Positions 1-8,774 of a DNA stretch of 59,638 bases are shown piece by piece; position 1 is the stretch's first letter; each line of letters opens with the position of its first letter. The stretch spans positions 1 through 59,638 of the forward strand of contig JABJPE010000069.1 in NCBI GenBank assembly GCA_018664045.1, given 5' to 3'. This DNA is from Legionellales bacterium (GTDB lineage Bacteria; Pseudomonadota; Gammaproteobacteria; Comchoanobacterales; Comchoanobacteraceae). The notes under the pieces were generated by a model that was not told where the DNA came from, searched no databases, and worked only from the letters and a program-made list of their open reading frames with translations. The position numbers and the translations under genes are program-made.

Positions 1-399
1 ATACATCTGCTTAAAAGTTATATCACCTGGAGCACCAATAATTATAAGTTCTGCGCTGAGCGCATTAGCTACCTTCTTATTTAATTGCTGCGTATACTGA
101 TTATTTTGCTCAATTAACAAGCCTTGAATAACTATAATATCCTGTTTTTTACTAAAGGCATGAAAATTATGCGTTATTTTTTCTAGAAGGATATCATTCT
201 GGCCTTTTGCATATAATTTTGCTGCCTGCTCAAGACTAATCGAGTGCTTGCTTTTGCAATCGTTACATGTTTTTTGGAAAATAGGGCGAAAAACGGCAGT
301 TATTAAACCATTCTTTGCTAAAAAGTTTGCAATTCCATACGCTGCTGTTTTTAAGCCTACGCTAGATGATGCAGGTACTAACATCAGCACTCTTTTCAT
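1..399 (-). CDS. pta: Phosphate acetyltransferase, N-terminal part (cut by window edge)
   Basis: Pta converts acetyl-CoA and phosphate to acetyl phosphate and CoA, the step before acetate kinase. The first 133 codons are visible. The start MKRVLMLVPASSSVGLK matches the P-loop-like N-terminal domain of the long (about 700-residue) Pta type, followed by a DRTGG-class region. The catalytic PTA_PTB domain lies outside the window. The ATG at 397-399 follows the ackA stop by one base, and the Shine-Dalgarno GAGGT lies inside the end of ackA, so the two genes are translationally linked. The adjacency to ackA makes the call firm although only the regulatory domain is seen. Confidence 0.88.
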   Translation of the reverse strand, partial: MKRVLMLVPASSSVGLKTAAYGIANFLAKNGLITAVFRPIFQKTCNDCKSKHSISLEQAAKLYAKGQNDILLEKITHNFHAFSKKQDIIVIQGLLIEQNNQYTQQLNKKVANALSAELIIIGAPGDITFKQMY

Positions 400-400
400 A

Positions 401-1594
401 TCAATTACCTCTATTTATAATTTCATATGTGCTTTTCATAATCATAATTTCTTCATTGGCCTTTATCGTGAAAATGCTCATTTTTGAAGTTTCCTGGCTA
501 ATCAAATTATTTATATTAGTCTGATCATTATTGGATTTATGGCATAGTTTTAAATTTAGAAAGTTTAAATGAGATATGATAAGAGATCTTATAAAAGGTG
601 AGTTTTCACCAATTCCCCCTGTAAATATAATTGCATCACATGTTTGCAGAGGAACCATGTATGATGCTATATACTGGGCCACTTTATAACAGAAAACATT
701 AATTGCTAAAATAGCATTTTGATCATTAGCATTATATTTCTTTTCTAATTGACGCATATCATAACTACACTTAGATAAAGCTAATAAGCCAGATTTTTTA
801 TTGAGCATATCAGTTATTTCAGTAATATTAAGTTTTAATTTTTTTGCTAAAAACTGATGTGCTCCTGGATCAATATCTCCACACCTGGTTCCCATTACTA
901 GCCCAGCTAAAGGCGTAAACCCCATAGATGTATCTATGCTAATCCCAGCTTTTATGGCACAAATGCTAGCGCCATTTCCAAGGTGCGCGCTTATTATATT
1001 CGCTTTTGGGTTTTTCATGAATTTAGTTGCTTGGTTATAAACGTATTGATGATTAATACCATGAAACCCATATTTTTTTATACCATATTTATTAGCTATA
1101 TCAGGATTTATTGCGTATGTGTTTGCCACACTTGGCATGCGCGCATGAAAAGCGGTGTCAAATACTGCTATGTTTTTTAATTTAGGAAATGCGAGTAAGC
1201 ATTGCTCAATTCCCAATATATTGGCATGGTTATGTAGAGGGGCTAAAGATATTGTTTTCTTTAGGTTAAGTAAGTTATCTTGATTGATTAATGTGGCGCT
1301 TTTAAAGTAATTTCCGCCATGGACAACTCTATGCCCAATAGCTATTAATTTATTGCAAACATCTGAGTCTTTCTTAATAATATTAGTTATTGTAAGTAGG
1401 GCATCTTGAGTGCTACTGATGTCACTATGCTCTCCATTGAGTTTGCCACGCGCAGTATATGACAAGTGGCAATTACTAGAGTTGATGTTGTCAATTATGC
1501 CATGATATATATGCTTGTTATTTTCAACAGAAAATATAGCAAACTTAATAGATGAGCTACCACAATTTAGTACTAATATATATTTACATTTCAT
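401..1594 (-). CDS. ackA: Acetate kinase
   Basis: This enzyme interconverts acetyl phosphate + ADP with acetate + ATP in the cytoplasm and, with Pta, forms the overflow and acetate-use pathway. At 397 residues it has normal family length. The N-terminal VLNCGSSSIKF phosphate-binding motif, the middle HLGNGAS and GDIDPG motifs, and the C-terminal GGIGENSPFIR motif are all intact. It is the first gene of an ackA-pta operon with a one-base gap. A 24-bp palindrome lies directly upstream, next to a TATAAT -10 box. Acetyl phosphate could also donate phosphate to response regulators such as the GacA-like protein in this window, which is an inference. Confidence 0.96.
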   Translation of the reverse strand: MKCKYILVLNCGSSSIKFAIFSVENNKHIYHGIIDNINSSNCHLSYTARGKLNGEHSDISSTQDALLTITNIIKKDSDVCNKLIAIGHRVVHGGNYFKSATLINQDNLLNLKKTISLAPLHNHANILGIEQCLLAFPKLKNIAVFDTAFHARMPSVANTYAINPDIANKYGIKKYGFHGINHQYVYNQATKFMKNPKANIISAHLGNGASICAIKAGISIDTSMGFTPLAGLVMGTRCGDIDPGAHQFLAKKLKLNITEITDMLNKKSGLLALSKCSYDMRQLEKKYNANDQNAILAINVFCYKVAQYIASYMVPLQTCDAIIFTGGIGENSPFIRSLIISHLNFLNLKLCHKSNNDQTNINNLISQETSKMSIFTIKANEEIMIMKSTYEIINRGN

Positions 1595-1602
1595 AAGTTA
1601 CC

Positions 1603-1631
1603 TTACTGTATATTTACATACAGTAATTATA
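1603..1631 (-). promoter_or_regulatory. ackA -10 box with operator-like palindrome
   Basis: The minus-strand -10 box TATAAT is at 1626-1631. Immediately downstream is a perfect inverted repeat with 9-bp arms, TTACTGTAT at 1603-1611 and ATACAGTAA at 1618-1626, separated by 6 bp. It ends 8 bp before the ackA start codon. No clear -35 box is seen. The site covers the expected transcription start, so it could be a repressor operator or a 5' mRNA hairpin that hides the ribosome site. Confidence 0.5.
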
Positions 1632-1674
1632 ACATAAAATGCCGTTACTTTCAGGAATATAAGTAAATAGGTTC

Positions 1675-2640
<966 letters not shown>

Positions 2641-2728
2641 CTAATTAAGAATATAGTGTAGCTAACGTGATATCTAAAAGAAATAGCTAATCATGTTTTT
2701 TTTGTTTTCTAAATTTTGGCGGCATAAT

Positions 2729-2757
2729 TTGACCTGGCACTATATTATGCATAAAAT
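2729..2757 (+). promoter_or_regulatory. ftsK promoter, sigma-70 type
   Basis: The -35 TTGACC at 2729-2734 and the -10 TAAAAT at 2752-2757 are separated by 17 bp. The predicted transcript starts about 42 bases before the ftsK ATG at 2806. Confidence 0.6.
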
Positions 2758-2805
2758 AGGATACATATTTTGATATAAGTCATTACTTATTTTTTGGGGA
2801 AATAA

Positions 2806-5154
2806 ATGCTAACTAAAAGACGCAATAAAGCCAAACCAGAGGCGACAACTGATAATCAACGATTTGGCTATCTACTAAACATAATTGTAATTGCTGTAGC
2901 AGTATTTACAGCTATAGCACTATTTTCTTACAATCATAATGATGCAGGCTTTACAAAAAGTTTTTCAGAAGATTTTTTTATCGCAAACCTTGAGGGAATG
3001 GTTGGCGCTTGGATTGCAGATTTTTTGTTTTATTTTTTTGGTATTAGTGCATTTTTGATACCATTTGTTTTGTGTGGTTCAGTTTGGGCTAAATCTAAAT
3101 TTTCAACATACAATATAAATGTTTACACGATTATTGGAGCATTGCTGTTTCTTGTGTCGCTAAACGGATTATGTTCACTACATTTGACATTACACACTCC
3201 CTTTCCTTCTGGTATAGGGGGAGCTCTTGGAGAATATGTAGCATGGAGATTTGTAGAGGTGTTGAATATATTAGGGGCTACGTTTGTTTTATTGACAATA
3301 TCTTTTTGTTCCCTTGTGCTGATAAAACCAGATATTAGCTTGAACTTCATATTAAACCTGTTGAAGGTGGCAAGTAGTAAAATAAAATTTAATTTTTTAA
3401 GTATATTATCCAGTTTGTCTCTACCTAATTTTTTTAAAAATACCAATAAAACAATTCCTGGTGAAAATTTATTACATGGGAACACTGCAAACAAACAAAA
3501 TATAGTAGAGACCATCTCTGATAATGACGCCGCTCCTCATGTTGAATTAAGTCCAGCAGAGCCGTCAATAACGATAGCCACCACAAGTAATGAAGATTTG
3601 AGTGTTACTAAAAAACCTGTTATGAGCATGATGACTACGGCTAGTCACTTCTCCAGAGTCGAAATGCCAAAGGCTGAGCTACTAGATCCAGTTGAAAAAA
3701 ACCAAAGAGTTGAAATAGCAAAGAGTGTTATTATTAATTTATCTAAAGACGTTGAAAAAAAGTTTTTAGACTTTGGCATAAAATTAGATGTTGTTGCAGT
3801 ATACCCAGGGCCAGTAGTTACTAGATTCGAGTTGAAGTTGGCGCCAGGGACTAAAGTAAGCTCAATTTCTAACTTGTCTAAAGACTTAGCAAGAACTCTA
3901 TCTGTTACCAGTGTTAGAATAGTTGATGTTATTCCAGGAAAAGCAGTCATTGGACTAGAAATACCAAATACAAAAAGGCAAATAGTCCGGTTAAGAGATT
4001 TAATTAGCTCAAACAGCTATAGTAATGCCTTGTCAGCTGTAACAATAATTTTAGGAAAGGATATAAGCGGCCACCCAGTAGTAGTTGATTTGGCAAAAAT
4101 GCCGCATTTACTTGTAGCAGGAACTACAGGATCTGGTAAGTCTGTTGGCTTAAATGCTATGCTACTTAGCTTTCTTTACAAATCTTCATGTGATGATTTA
4201 AGGCTAATATTAATCGATCCAAAAATGTTAGAGCTGTCTGTTTATGATGATATTCCACACCTATTAACTCCAGTTATAACTGATATGGGTGAGGCAGCAG
4301 GAGCTCTTCGTTGGTGTGTGGCTGAAATGGAACGTAGATATAAGCTAATGTCAGTACTTGGGGTTAGAAACATCGCTGGTTATAATAGCAAAGTTGAAAA
4401 GGCCAATAAGGAAGGGTGCCCTTTATTAGATCCACTGTATGTAAGTGAAGAAGGGACAGATGCACCTCCTCTAGAAACATTACCGGCAATTGTTGTAGTG
4501 GCTGATGAATATGCAGATATGATTATGGTGTTAGGCAAAAAAGTAGAGCAGCTAATTGCACGATTAGCTCAAAAAGCAAGGGCTGCCGGGATCCATTTGG
4601 TGCTTGCAACACAAAGGCCATCAGTAAATGTGGTTACAGGACTTATCAAAGCAAATATACCAACTAGAATTGCATTTCAGGTGTCTTCAAGAATTGACTC
4701 TAGAACAGTGCTTGATCAGCAGGGTGCTGAGCAGCTACTGGGCCACGGGGATATGCTTTATTTGCCTCCTGGAACAGGCGTGCCGGTCAGAGTTCATGGT
4801 GCGTACGTTAGTGATGAAGAGGTACATAGAGTAGTTAAATTTATAAAAGATAATAATCCGCCACCACAATACGTTGGCAACATCATTGAGACAATTGATC
4901 TAAATGAATCTGATGGTGATTTCGATTCAGGATCTGCAAATAATGCAAGTGGAGAGCAAGACCCCTTATATGATGAGGCCGTAGCAATTGTGGCAAAAAC
5001 AAAAAAAGCCTCTATTTCCAGTATTCAGAGAAAATTAAAAATAGGTTATAACAGGTCTGCAAATATAGTAGAGGCTATGGAAAAAGCGGGTGTTGTATCT
5101 GCCCCTTCTCATAACGGCTCTAGGGAGGTTTTGGTAAGTGAAATCAAAAATTAA
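2806..5154 (+). CDS. ftsK: DNA translocase FtsK
   Basis: FtsK is a septal DNA pump that clears chromosome dimers and activates XerCD at dif. The 782-residue protein begins with four predicted membrane helices (about residues 25-175) and then has a short polar linker. The shorter linker makes the protein shorter than the E. coli one (over 1300 residues). The motor has Walker A GTTGSGKS near residue 440, the LILIDPKMLELS strand and the VVADEYADMI Walker B. A C-terminal winged-helix gamma domain starts near residue 718 and recognises KOPS/dif-proximal DNA. GGGGA precedes the ATG. lolA starts inside its last codons. Confidence 0.96.
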   Translation: MLTKRRNKAKPEATTDNQRFGYLLNIIVIAVAVFTAIALFSYNHNDAGFTKSFSEDFFIANLEGMVGAWIADFLFYFFGISAFLIPFVLCGSVWAKSKFSTYNINVYTIIGALLFLVSLNGLCSLHLTLHTPFPSGIGGALGEYVAWRFVEVLNILGATFVLLTISFCSLVLIKPDISLNFILNLLKVASSKIKFNFLSILSSLSLPNFFKNTNKTIPGENLLHGNTANKQNIVETISDNDAAPHVELSPAEPSITIATTSNEDLSVTKKPVMSMMTTASHFSRVEMPKAELLDPVEKNQRVEIAKSVIINLSKDVEKKFLDFGIKLDVVAVYPGPVVTRFELKLAPGTKVSSISNLSKDLARTLSVTSVRIVDVIPGKAVIGLEIPNTKRQIVRLRDLISSNSYSNALSAVTIILGKDISGHPVVVDLAKMPHLLVAGTTGSGKSVGLNAMLLSFLYKSSCDDLRLILIDPKMLELSVYDDIPHLLTPVITDMGEAAGALRWCVAEMERRYKLMSVLGVRNIAGYNSKVEKANKEGCPLLDPLYVSEEGTDAPPLETLPAIVVVADEYADMIMVLGKKVEQLIARLAQKARAAGIHLVLATQRPSVNVVTGLIKANIPTRIAFQVSSRIDSRTVLDQQGAEQLLGHGDMLYLPPGTGVPVRVHGAYVSDEEVHRVVKFIKDNNPPPQYVGNIIETIDLNESDGDFDSGSANNASGEQDPLYDEAVAIVAKTKKASISSIQRKLKIGYNRSANIVEAMEKAGVVSAPSHNGSREVLVSEIKN

Positions 5155-5761
5155 TTTAAGACATCTTTTAATGCTAAGCTTAGCATGCGTATTTTTAGTG
5201 GCTAAAGCCGAAGAAAGGAAGCAACAAAAATTTATAGGCTACATAAATGATATGAAATCATTTGAGGCTGACTATCAGCAGGAAGTTATAGGAAGAAAGG
5301 GGGCAGTTATTTCTACAAATAAGGGCCGACTTATGTTTAAATCACCAGGGTTATTTCGCTGGCAATCTCAGGACAATAGTCTAACTATAAACGATGGCCA
5401 ATTTTTGTGGCAGTTTGATCCAGATCTTGAACAAGTTATAAAAACAGACATATCTAAGTCAGAGCAGGGATCATCTATTATAGCTATTATTAACAACACT
5501 AAGTTAATGGGTCAATATTACAATATAGAGTTGAATAAAAAATCTTATCATAGTTCAAAATACTGTCTTACAGATAAATTAGATCCAAAAAATAAAATAT
5601 GGCTTAGTTTTAATAGTGAAAAACTTACTAAAATCGAGTACTACGACAGCCTGCAAAATCTATGCAGTATTAAATTTAGCAGTATAAAGTATAACAAAGA
5701 AATATCGAGTAAATGGTTTGCTTTTATACCTGATCCAAGCCTTGACATAATTGAACAATAG
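5138..5761 (+). CDS. lolA: Outer-membrane lipoprotein carrier protein LolA
   Basis: LolA is a periplasmic chaperone that takes lipoproteins from the inner-membrane Lol ABC transporter to the outer membrane. The 207-residue protein has a Sec signal peptide (basic start, hydrophobic core around residues 9-22, likely cleavage near the AKA at residues 22-24). The motif RGRLMFKSPGLFRW-like segment (here NKGRLMFKSPGLFRW) is typical of LolA. Translation starts at GTG 5138, overlapping ftsK by 17 bases, with GGGAGG about 10 bases upstream. This window also encodes the LolC/E-type permease and LolD. No LolB is seen. Confidence 0.92.
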   Translation: MKSKINLRHLLMLSLACVFLVAKAEERKQQKFIGYINDMKSFEADYQQEVIGRKGAVISTNKGRLMFKSPGLFRWQSQDNSLTINDGQFLWQFDPDLEQVIKTDISKSEQGSSIIAIINNTKLMGQYYNIELNKKSYHSSKYCLTDKLDPKNKIWLSFNSEKLTKIEYYDSLQNLCSIKFSSIKYNKEISSKWFAFIPDPSLDIIEQ

Positions 5762-5769
5762 AGAGAGAC

Positions 5770-7050
5770 ATGTTAGATAACCAACTATTAAAATCAAATT
5801 TAGATGATATCGCAAAAAAACTTTTAAAAAAGAATTTTATTTTAGATACAAAAAAATATATAGAGTTAGAAAGGTCAAGAAAAAAACTTCAAAGTGAAAC
5901 AGAAGATCTTCAGCAACGACGAAATGAAAAGTCTAAATCCGTTGGCATATTGAAATCACAAAAAGCTGATGCAACAGAACTGCTAGAGGAGCTAAATAAT
6001 ATAAGTGTTGATTTAAAGGCTAAAGATATAGAACTAACAGAGCTTAAAAACAATATAAAAGATTTTTTATTACAAATACCAAATGTGCCAGATGAAACTG
6101 TCCCTGCTGGCAAAGATGAATCTAATAACGTTGAGGTATCTACCTGGGGTGAGATACCTGAATTTAAATATCCTGTCTTAGATCATACGCATATTGGTGA
6201 GAATCTTGGCTTTATGGATTTTGAAAGATCTGCTAAGTTGTCAGGAAGTAGGTTTGTCGTATTGTCAAAAGATTTGGCAAAATTACACAGAGCTTTAATC
6301 CAATTTATGTTAGATACACATGTGGATGAAAATGGATACGATGAAGTTTATGTTCCGTACATGGTTAAAGAAAGCTGCTTATACGGAACAGGTGCACTGC
6401 CTAAAATGCGTGAGGACTTATTTGAAATCTCAGGAGATAATCACGATTTATTTCTAATTCCTACAGCTGAAGTACCAGTTACAAACCTGCATCGAAATGA
6501 GATTATAGATATAAAAAGTTTACCGCTAAAATACGTGGCTCACACACCATGTTTTCGAAGTGAAGCTGGCTCTTATGGAAAAGACACAAAGGGGATAATT
6601 AGGCAGCATCAATTTGAAAAAGTAGAGCTAGTTCAGTTTGTGGAGGCAGATAAGTCTTCGAAAGCACTAGAAGAGATCTGTTGCAATGCAGAGAGCATAC
6701 TCAAGAAATTAAATCTACCGTACAGGGTTGTAACCTTGTGTGGTGGTGACTTAAGCTTTAGTAGTGCTAAAACATATGATATAGAAGTTTGGTTGCCATC
6801 TCAAAATTGTTATAGAGAAATATCTTCTTGCAGTAATTTTCAGGACTTTCAGGCGCGTAGAGTTATGGCTAGAACTAGAAAGTCAGCGCAAGAGAAGCCA
6901 GAACTTCTGCATACTCTAAATGGTTCGGGTTTGGCAGTAGGGCGTGCTCTTGTTGCTATAATGGAAAACTACCAGCAAGAAGATGGATCTATAAAAGTTC
7001 CAGATGCATTACTAAATTATATGGGCGGTAAAAAGCTCATTAATAAATGA
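5770..7050 (+). CDS. serS: Seryl-tRNA synthetase
   Basis: It charges tRNA-Ser with serine. The 426-residue class II synthetase has an N-terminal two-helix coiled-coil arm (about residues 25-105) that holds the long variable arm of tRNA-Ser. The catalytic core follows, with motif 2 (CFRSEAGSYGKDTKG) near residue 260 and motif 3 (GSGLAVGRALVAIMENY) near residue 380. It lies 8 bases after lolA. The rarA gene that separates lolA and serS in E. coli and Pseudomonas is missing. AGAGAGA precedes the ATG. A hairpin terminator follows. Confidence 0.97.
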   Translation: MLDNQLLKSNLDDIAKKLLKKNFILDTKKYIELERSRKKLQSETEDLQQRRNEKSKSVGILKSQKADATELLEELNNISVDLKAKDIELTELKNNIKDFLLQIPNVPDETVPAGKDESNNVEVSTWGEIPEFKYPVLDHTHIGENLGFMDFERSAKLSGSRFVVLSKDLAKLHRALIQFMLDTHVDENGYDEVYVPYMVKESCLYGTGALPKMREDLFEISGDNHDLFLIPTAEVPVTNLHRNEIIDIKSLPLKYVAHTPCFRSEAGSYGKDTKGIIRQHQFEKVELVQFVEADKSSKALEEICCNAESILKKLNLPYRVVTLCGGDLSFSSAKTYDIEVWLPSQNCYREISSCSNFQDFQARRVMARTRKSAQEKPELLHTLNGSGLAVGRALVAIMENYQQEDGSIKVPDALLNYMGGKKLINK

Positions 7051-7061
7051 CCAGATAAAAA

Positions 7062-7084
7062 AAGGCCAGTAAACTGGCCTTATT
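7062..7084. terminator. Bidirectional terminator between serS and the BI-1 gene
   Basis: The stem AAGGCCAG (7062-7069) and CTGGCCTT (7074-7081) has a TAAA loop. It is flanked by A's on the left and T's on the right, so it can serve serS on the plus strand and the BI-1 gene on the minus strand. Confidence 0.8.
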
Positions 7085-7098
7085 AAATTGCGCACGGA

Positions 7099-7773
7099 TT
7101 AATCACGGTTACCAGCAAAGGCTGATAGTATTCTAAGCAAGCTCAGAAATAAGTTGAAGAGGGCCATGTAGATAGATATGGTAGCCTCAATATAATTAGT
7201 TTGTGACCCATGTATTATTGCACTTGTGTGAAACAATACCAGTCCTGCTGAAATTAATGCAAATGCACCAGATACTATAAGGTGTAACATTGGCATTTGG
7301 AATATAGCAGCGCCTAACCCAACTATAAAAGCTACTGTAACTGCGGCGAATAAAAAGCCTCCCATGTAGCTAAAGTTTTCTCTAGAGGTTACTGCGTATG
7401 CTGAAAGACTTAAAAATATTATTCCAGTTGCTCCAAGTGCTGTAGTAACTAATTCATAACCGTTTGAGAAACTATGTAGATACATATTTAGGATTGGCCC
7501 TAAGACATAACCCATAAATCCAGTAAAGGCAAAAATACAAACAAGACCCATGCTGCTATTTTGATTTGCAGAAGTTAAATACGATAGGCCAAACATACCG
7601 ATTAAAGTTAGAAATATATTTGGTGGCGCCACGTTATTAATCATTGTTACAAAAGCTACTAGAGCGCTAAACATCACTGTTAGTCCAAGCAAAAGGTAGG
7701 TGTTTCTAAGGACCTTATTGGTTGCTAATTCACTGGCTTTAAACTGAGTTGTTGTTCGAAAATCACGAGTCAT
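7099..7773 (-). CDS. Bax inhibitor-1 family inner-membrane protein (YccA-like)
   Basis: The 224-residue protein has seven predicted membrane helices and the BI-1/UPF0005 pattern. A short cytosolic N-terminus is followed by YLLLGLTVMFSALVAF as first helix, a LSAYAVTSRENFSYMGGF loop and a C-terminal IYMALFNLFLSLLRIL helix. Bacterial members (YccA, YbhL, YetJ) act as pH-sensitive calcium leak channels or modulate FtsH protease; YccA is an FtsH substrate and inhibitor. The FtsH modulators hflK and hflC are also in this window. It is convergent with serS. A second, longer paralogue lies at 15307-16290. Confidence 0.9.
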   Translation of the reverse strand: MTRDFRTTTQFKASELATNKVLRNTYLLLGLTVMFSALVAFVTMINNVAPPNIFLTLIGMFGLSYLTSANQNSSMGLVCIFAFTGFMGYVLGPILNMYLHSFSNGYELVTTALGATGIIFLSLSAYAVTSRENFSYMGGFLFAAVTVAFIVGLGAAIFQMPMLHLIVSGAFALISAGLVLFHTSAIIHGSQTNYIEATISIYMALFNLFLSLLRILSAFAGNRD

Positions 7774-7883
7774 ATTAATCCCTTTTAATGTATGAAAACC
7801 ATATTACTGTAACATAAAATATAGAAAAAATCTAGCGATATTCTATTGCACGATTTAAATGCCATATTAAACGCAATATGTAC

Positions 7884-7912
7884 TTGCTCTTTCGATTGTA
7901 CGTTAGTATTAT
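7884..7912 (+). promoter_or_regulatory. tRNA-Ser promoter
   Basis: The -35 TTGCTC (7884-7889) and the -10 TATTAT (7907-7912) have a 17-bp spacer. The tRNA begins 9 bases after the -10 box. Confidence 0.6.
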
Positions 7913-7920
7913 TATGTAAT

Positions 7921-8008
7921 GGAGAGATGGCTGAGCGGTTGAAAGCGGCGGTCTTGAAAACCGTTGAGGGGCGTCCCCCCTCCCAGGGTTCGAATCCCTG
8001 TCTCTCCG
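7921..8008 (+). tRNA. tRNA-Ser (UGA)
   Basis: Acceptor arms GGAGAGA and TCTCTCC pair perfectly with discriminator G. The anticodon loop CTTGAAA gives anticodon TGA. A long variable arm (GAGGGGCGTCCCCCTC region) is typical of class II tRNA-Ser, and the T-loop GGTTCGAATCC is intact. CCA is not encoded. It lies 41 bases upstream of the uvrY/gacA start. Confidence 0.97.
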
Positions 8009-8049
8009 AAATTTGAAGGGATTAGTACAAAAAGCATGGGGAGTATAAG

Positions 8050-8748
8050 GTGGATAATAGAAAAACTATAAAAGTCATTTTAGTAGATGATCACGATCTT
8101 GTCAGAACTGGAATCAAGCTTATCCTGCAAGACGCTCCAGGAATTACAGTAGCTGGTGAAGCAAGTACTGGCGAAGATGCTATAAAACTAGCTAAAGAAA
8201 CGCCCCACGATGTTATACTTTTAGACATAATGATGCCAGGCATTGGTGGATTAGGTGCAACAGGAAGGCTAAAAAGGTCATGCCCTGATTCTAAAATACT
8301 AATTGTTACTATTTGTAACAACGACAATTTCCCATCTAAACTTTTGCAAGCTGGAGCATCTGGTTATATTACTAAGGGCGCAAGCCAGCAGGAAATAGTA
8401 CAAGCTATACGAGCAGTTCATACAGGACAGTTATACTTAAGCCAGGACATAGCTAACTTACTTGCTGTAAAACATTTGTCTGACAAAGGCGACAGTCCAT
8501 TCGACCTTCTATCTGAGCGAGAGCTACAAGTATCTTTAATGATAGCTACTGGCGTAAAAGTTCAAGACATATCAACAATGTTACATTTGAGCCCAAAAAC
8601 AGTAAATAGTTACCGTTATAGAGTGTTCGAAAAAACAGGCGTTGAGAATGACGTGTCTCTAGCTTTATTAGCCATAAGACACGGACTTATTTCAAATGAC
8701 AAAGACGGCGAGTTTGATCCATATAGTGAAAAACTTGAGTCTGTCTAG
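8050..8748 (+). CDS. uvrY: GacA/UvrY-type LuxR-family response regulator
   Basis: The 232-residue protein has a receiver domain (about residues 7-125) with acidic pocket DDHD, phospho-acceptor Asp in VILLDIMMPG near residue 60 and conserved Lys near residue 112. A C-terminal LuxR helix-turn-helix (LSERELQVSLMIA...LHLSPKTVNSY) follows at about residues 158-215. In gammaproteobacteria this protein, with the BarA/GacS sensor, drives CsrA-antagonising small RNAs; in Legionella the LetA homologue controls the switch to transmissive phase. The position directly before uvrC is the classic one. The start is GTG 8050 with GGGGAG about 9 bases upstream. No sensor kinase gene is in the window. Confidence 0.92.
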   Translation: MDNRKTIKVILVDDHDLVRTGIKLILQDAPGITVAGEASTGEDAIKLAKETPHDVILLDIMMPGIGGLGATGRLKRSCPDSKILIVTICNNDNFPSKLLQAGASGYITKGASQQEIVQAIRAVHTGQLYLSQDIANLLAVKHLSDKGDSPFDLLSERELQVSLMIATGVKVQDISTMLHLSPKTVNSYRYRVFEKTGVENDVSLALLAIRHGLISNDKDGEFDPYSEKLESV

Positions 8749-8774
8749 AAAATATATTGAGCGCCAGTGTATAA

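Noticed and set aside
1606..1623. LexA (SOS) box at ackA
   Set aside because: The half-sites CTGT and ACAG fit, but the gap is 10 bp and the gammaproteobacterial LexA box has 8.
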